Source: a virus
Reading direction: 5' to 3' (one strand)
Virus record (IMG/VR): IMGVR_UViG_3300035703_000062
Location: 1-64,000 of that record
DNA: 64,000 nt
Shown here: positions 61,839 through 64,000 of the stretch, piece by piece
How positions within the stretch are numbered: the stretch's first letter is position 1
Layout of the letters: every line of letters begins with the position of its first letter
Program-made: the position numbers and the translations under genes
The notes under the pieces: generated by a model
Told to the model about the DNA's origin: nothing
The model's input: only the letters and a program-made list of their open reading frames with translations
Databases searched by the model: none

Positions 61839-62600
61839 TCAAGCTCCCTTATCCATAGAAATTGTGAAGGGCACACCACCTGGATAGTGGTCGAAGAAAA
61901 ACTGTTGAGTTTTTTGCACCATCACACCAGCTTGCGCTACAAGCTCGCTGGAATCGAGGCTCACAATTTGAGCCTCCTGCCCTTTCCCTGTATCAGGGTC
62001 GTAAATGGCAATAGCGCAATGTGCTTGCTCGATTTCGATGTCATACATCTGCTCGATGGCTTGCACATAGGCACCAAGCTGCATCCGATAGTCGGCGAGC
62101 TGGTAGTCAGGCTTCTCTTTGTAGCTGGTCTTCCAATCGAGCAGCGCATAGGCGCCGCTCTTCATGGTGGCCAACATGTCAAAGGTGCCTGAGTAGCCAA
62201 TTTGTCTGGAAGGGCAGTACCAGGCGATAGCGCTCTCCACTAACAGAGGCTCATCAATGGAATCAAGAAAATCTTGGATGGATGTGTAGTAGGGGATGTA
62301 TTGAGGAGAATGGTTGAAATGCTCTTCAATGTCTTCCCCATTGAACAGATCCTCTAAGACGCCATGGAGCCAATTGCCGCGTTCCACAGCATTGCGGGTG
62401 CGGCGATTTGCCTCTACATCCCCCACTTTCTTCCGCCAGTTGATCAGCGCCATGGTCTTACCAACGGGGGCAGTGGCCGACGCGACAGTAGTGACGGAAG
62501 GGAGCGCTATCCCAGCAGGTGCATTTGGAAATTCATCAAGAACGTAGAAACGTTTCTTGTTGATTTGCAGCCTGTTTGGTTCAAAGCGGGGGAATTTCAT
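61839..62600 (-). CDS. RecB/Cas4-like PD-(D/E)XK exonuclease (253 aa)
   Basis: RRTRNAVERGNWLHGVLE (RG-x-x-H motif), LVESAIAWYCPSRQIGYSGTFDMLATMKSGAYALLDWKTSYKEKPDYQLADYRMQLGAYVQAIEQMY: the core G-T-x-D...LDWKTS and Q-L-x-AY motifs of PDDEXK_1/RecB nucleases (similar to MGME1). Likely a 5'-3' or ssDNA exonuclease for phage recombination, working with the annealing protein that seems to lie at the window end. Confidence 0.85.
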   Translation of the reverse strand: MKFPRFEPNRLQINKKRFYVLDEFPNAPAGIALPSVTTVASATAPVGKTMALINWRKKVGDVEANRRTRNAVERGNWLHGVLEDLFNGEDIEEHFNHSPQYIPYYTSIQDFLDSIDEPLLVESAIAWYCPSRQIGYSGTFDMLATMKSGAYALLDWKTSYKEKPDYQLADYRMQLGAYVQAIEQMYDIEIEQAHCAIAIYDPDTGKGQEAQIVSLDSSELVAQAGVMVQKTQQFFFDHYPGGVPFTISMDKGA

Positions 62601-62607
62601 CGGAAGG

Positions 62608-62799
62608 CTAGCGGGTTTGTTTGCAGTAGGAGCCGGTGGAGTAGTAGCCGAGTGGGCAGGTGGAGCCTTCCTTGACGATTGCTGGTTTTGCAGTGCGCGA
62701 TGGCACGCAATAGCCAGCGGAGATGTAGTAGCCGATGGGGCAGCTCCCGACGCGCTGAATTGGCTGAGGGAGCTGAGCCAGGAGAATGAAGGAGATCAT
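62608..62799 (-). CDS. small exported cysteine-rich protein, duplicated motif (63 aa)
   Basis: A hydrophobic N-terminus (MISFILLAQLPQPI) is a candidate signal peptide. The rest has two copies of a cysteine pair unit, SCPIGYYISAGYCVPS and TCPLGYYSTGSYCKQT, each with 10 residues between cysteines. The unit CPxGYYxxxxYC is known from cyanobacterial and cyanophage small secreted proteins. Start overlaps the preceding gene's stop (ATGA). Confidence 0.6.
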   Translation of the reverse strand: MISFILLAQLPQPIQRVGSCPIGYYISAGYCVPSRTAKPAIVKEGSTCPLGYYSTGSYCKQTR

Positions 62800-63104
62800 T
62801 TCTCGTTCATGTCCCAGAAATACTCGCAGCCTTCCTCGGTGAATGGCGGCGCCGCGAACTGTGACTGATAACGATCAGGAGGCGCCATGTAACGCCAGCA
62901 GTTTTCCTTGACAGGGCATTCGTCTCCTGTGCACATCGCAATGTCAGGCATGAGATGGCGATTAATAAATGGCTTGAGAAAAGCAGGGTCCAGTAGACCG
63001 GCACCAATAAGAGAAGAAAGCAACGCAGCAACACGTCGTGGACTATCCAGCGTGTCGTCTGGGAAGCTCCAATAAGCTTCATTGGCCTTCTCCCACCACG
63101 TCAT
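62796..63104 (-). CDS. hypothetical protein with cysteine cluster (102 aa)
   Basis: I use ATG 63104 (MTWWEKANEAYWSFPDDTLDS). The C-terminal half CTGDECPVKENCWRYMAPPDRYQSQFAAPPF...CEYFWD has four cysteines that could bind a metal; the 'CPxxxxCWRYxAPPxxxxQSxFxxPPF' pattern is known from phage hypotheticals. It lies in the early minus-strand operon. Confidence 0.6.
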   Translation of the reverse strand: MTWWEKANEAYWSFPDDTLDSPRRVAALLSSLIGAGLLDPAFLKPFINRHLMPDIAMCTGDECPVKENCWRYMAPPDRYQSQFAAPPFTEEGCEYFWDMNEK

Positions 63105-63333
63105 CGAGGCGCTTTGCGCTGTTGATGAAGGCTTGCTTGTGCTCGTCAACATAACTTTCAAATGCCTGAATAATGTTGCTCTGAAAGAAGCCAACTGCCA
63201 TTAAATAGTTAGCTAGCTCTTCTACCACTTCATCGCAAAATACGTGGTGATTCTTGAAGGTCACCTCTGTTTTTGCCTCGTTGTTGTAGATGTAATGCCA
63301 GGTGTGCTGGCCGTATTCATGAAGAGTGGTCAT
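63079..63333 (-). CDS. hypothetical protein (84 aa)
   Basis: MTTLHEYGQHTWHYIYNNEAKTEVTFKNHHVFCDEVVEELANYLMAVGFFQSNIIQAFESYVDEHK: the VVEELANYLMAVGF...IxxAFE segment is conserved in cyanophage small proteins near the early operon. Function unknown. Overlaps both neighbours. Confidence 0.55.
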   Translation of the reverse strand: MTTLHEYGQHTWHYIYNNEAKTEVTFKNHHVFCDEVVEELANYLMAVGFFQSNIIQAFESYVDEHKQAFINSAKRLDDVVGEGQ

Positions 63334-63464
63334 GGCAGGAGGCGACTGGCGATGAAGATGACGAGGAAGCTGGCCATAAGCGCAATTGCGCTAACAACCA
63401 GAAATAAACCAAGCGGGTCATGCTGGAAATAGCTCGGGAGGAAGGAGAGTAATGGGCTGATCAT
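63330..63464 (-). CDS. small membrane protein (44 aa)
   Basis: MISPLLSFLPSYFQHDPLGLFLVVSAIALMASFLVIFIASRLLP: one transmembrane helix (about residues 18-40). Its stop overlaps the next start (ATGA). No SD. Coding is supported by the overlap and the clean hydrophobic profile. Confidence 0.5.
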   Translation of the reverse strand: MISPLLSFLPSYFQHDPLGLFLVVSAIALMASFLVIFIASRLLP

Positions 63465-63521
63465 CGGGGTCAGTACATACGATTCCAGAGAAGGCGGCAG
63501 CTAATGCCGCCGCCGCCAGAT

Positions 63522-64000
63522 CTACTTTTTTGCCTCCGCGAAAGCCTTGACTGCCTCCACAGCGCCCTGTGCATTCACGGCAGCTTCGCGAATGGCATCG
63601 AGTTCTTTGGTCATGGCAGCCTTGGTAATCTTGATGCCGCTGTCCTTTGTCCACGATGAAACAAGGGTGGTGATCACATTGCCAAAATCACCAATGGTTT
63701 TGACATTGGCGCCAGTGGTGAGGCCAACAGTGTCAAGGGCATTCTTCACTGCCACTTGACAAGCCCTCACGTCAGCAAGGCCAAGAGGGTTGGCATTGCA
63801 GAATTCAACGAGGGCTTCTTTGCCATCAAAAGTGCCACCAGTAGTCTCCGGTGCAGCCTGACTGACCGCAGGTGCAGGCTTCGGAGATTCCTGCTGCAAC
63901 GGCAGCTTTGGGCTGCCTTTCTGGTCTTCATCCTTGGGAATGTCTTCGCCTGCATAAAGACGAAGGCCAAGGCCGGTGAAGGTGGCGATGCACTTAACTG
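63522..64000 (-). CDS. possible ERF-type ssDNA annealing protein, 5' end beyond the window
   Basis: The frame is open from the window end (VKCIATFTGLGLRLYAGEDIPKDEDQK...) to 63522, so the gene is partial. The KCIATFTGLGLRLYAGEDIP stretch recalls the C-terminal end of ERF/Rad52-type annealing domains ('A..TY..RY.L..L...GEDIP'). It is followed by a proline/alanine linker and helical tail (ALVEFCNANPLGLADVR...AVEAVKAFAEAKK). The neighbouring RecB-like exonuclease supports a recombination role. An N-terminal search is needed to be sure. Confidence 0.4.
   Translation of the reverse strand, partial: VKCIATFTGLGLRLYAGEDIPKDEDQKGSPKLPLQQESPKPAPAVSQAAPETTGGTFDGKEALVEFCNANPLGLADVRACQVAVKNALDTVGLTTGANVKTIGDFGNVITTLVSSWTKDSGIKITKAAMTKELDAIREAAVNAQGAVEAVKAFAEAKK

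Noticed and set aside
1-64000. Integrase or other temperate-phage module
   Set aside because: No tyrosine or serine integrase is visible; the XRE repressor and tRNA-like sequence alone do not prove lysogeny.

Overview
The window is a continuous stretch of a tailed bacteriophage genome (Caudoviricetes, siphovirus-type tail) that most probably infects a Synechococcus/Cyanobium-like cyanobacterium. The head genes are of the DUF1073 portal / DUF2213 protease / DUF2184 capsid type. The tail has a 1584-residue tape measure and a complete lambda-type M-L-K-I-J tip. The cyanophage assignment rests on a DUF7227-like protein, a YRGVxY (DUF4278-type) peptide, a DUF5872 domain, DUF7483-type fibre repeats, a 46-residue basic protein and a 47-residue holin-like protein, all of which I recall from cyanophages. 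No ribosomal, metabolic-core or integrase genes are visible.

Layout. (1) 1-4.3 kb: small early-type genes on the + strand, many in their own hairpin / promoter-leader / gene cassette, including an 87-aa SSB. (2) 4.3-5.2 kb: repeat-rich non-coding DNA with four ~18-bp repeats, palindromes and nine ~26-bp iterons, a good candidate origin or centromere. (3) 5.2-14.0 kb: a DUF7227-like protein, a possible structured RNA, a diverged IS110/RuvC-type DEDD protein, a T5orf172-type nuclease, a compact class I-like ribonucleotide reductase pair, an endonuclease VII-like HNH protein, a tRNA-like element and a metallophosphoesterase. (4) 16.8-13.8 kb, minus strand: PD-(D/E)XK-like protein, large terminase and small proteins. 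(5) 16.8-56.4 kb, plus strand: head, a glycosyltransferase/methyltransferase cassette, capsid, tail tube, tail chaperones, tape measure, tail tip and a long series of fibre/adhesin genes. A minus-strand XRE repressor interrupts it. (6) 56.3-64 kb, mostly minus strand: lysis genes, then nucleotide metabolism (ThyX, MazG, DUF3310) and recombination (RecB-like exonuclease, a VSR/DUF559-like nuclease, a possible ERF-type annealing protein cut by the window end).

The most interesting signals are these. A textbook -1 frameshift cassette (A AAA AAG plus a 9-bp stem) joins a DUF6496-like protein to a second conserved phage domain. A decayed diversity-generating retroelement consists of a lectin-fold variable protein followed by only the last ~44 codons of a DGR-type reverse transcriptase. 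The IS110-like DEDD protein lies beside a possible structured RNA and covarying hairpins. The iteron array, the repeated promoter/leader cassettes and a tRNA-like/palindrome element are also notable. A second frameshift at 29.4 kb is the expected tail-chaperone (G/GT) one.

Starts were chosen from overlaps, Shine-Dalgarno sequences and family N-termini. Many + strand genes lack an SD and instead carry a pyrimidine-rich leader. Everything here is read by eye; no database search was run.
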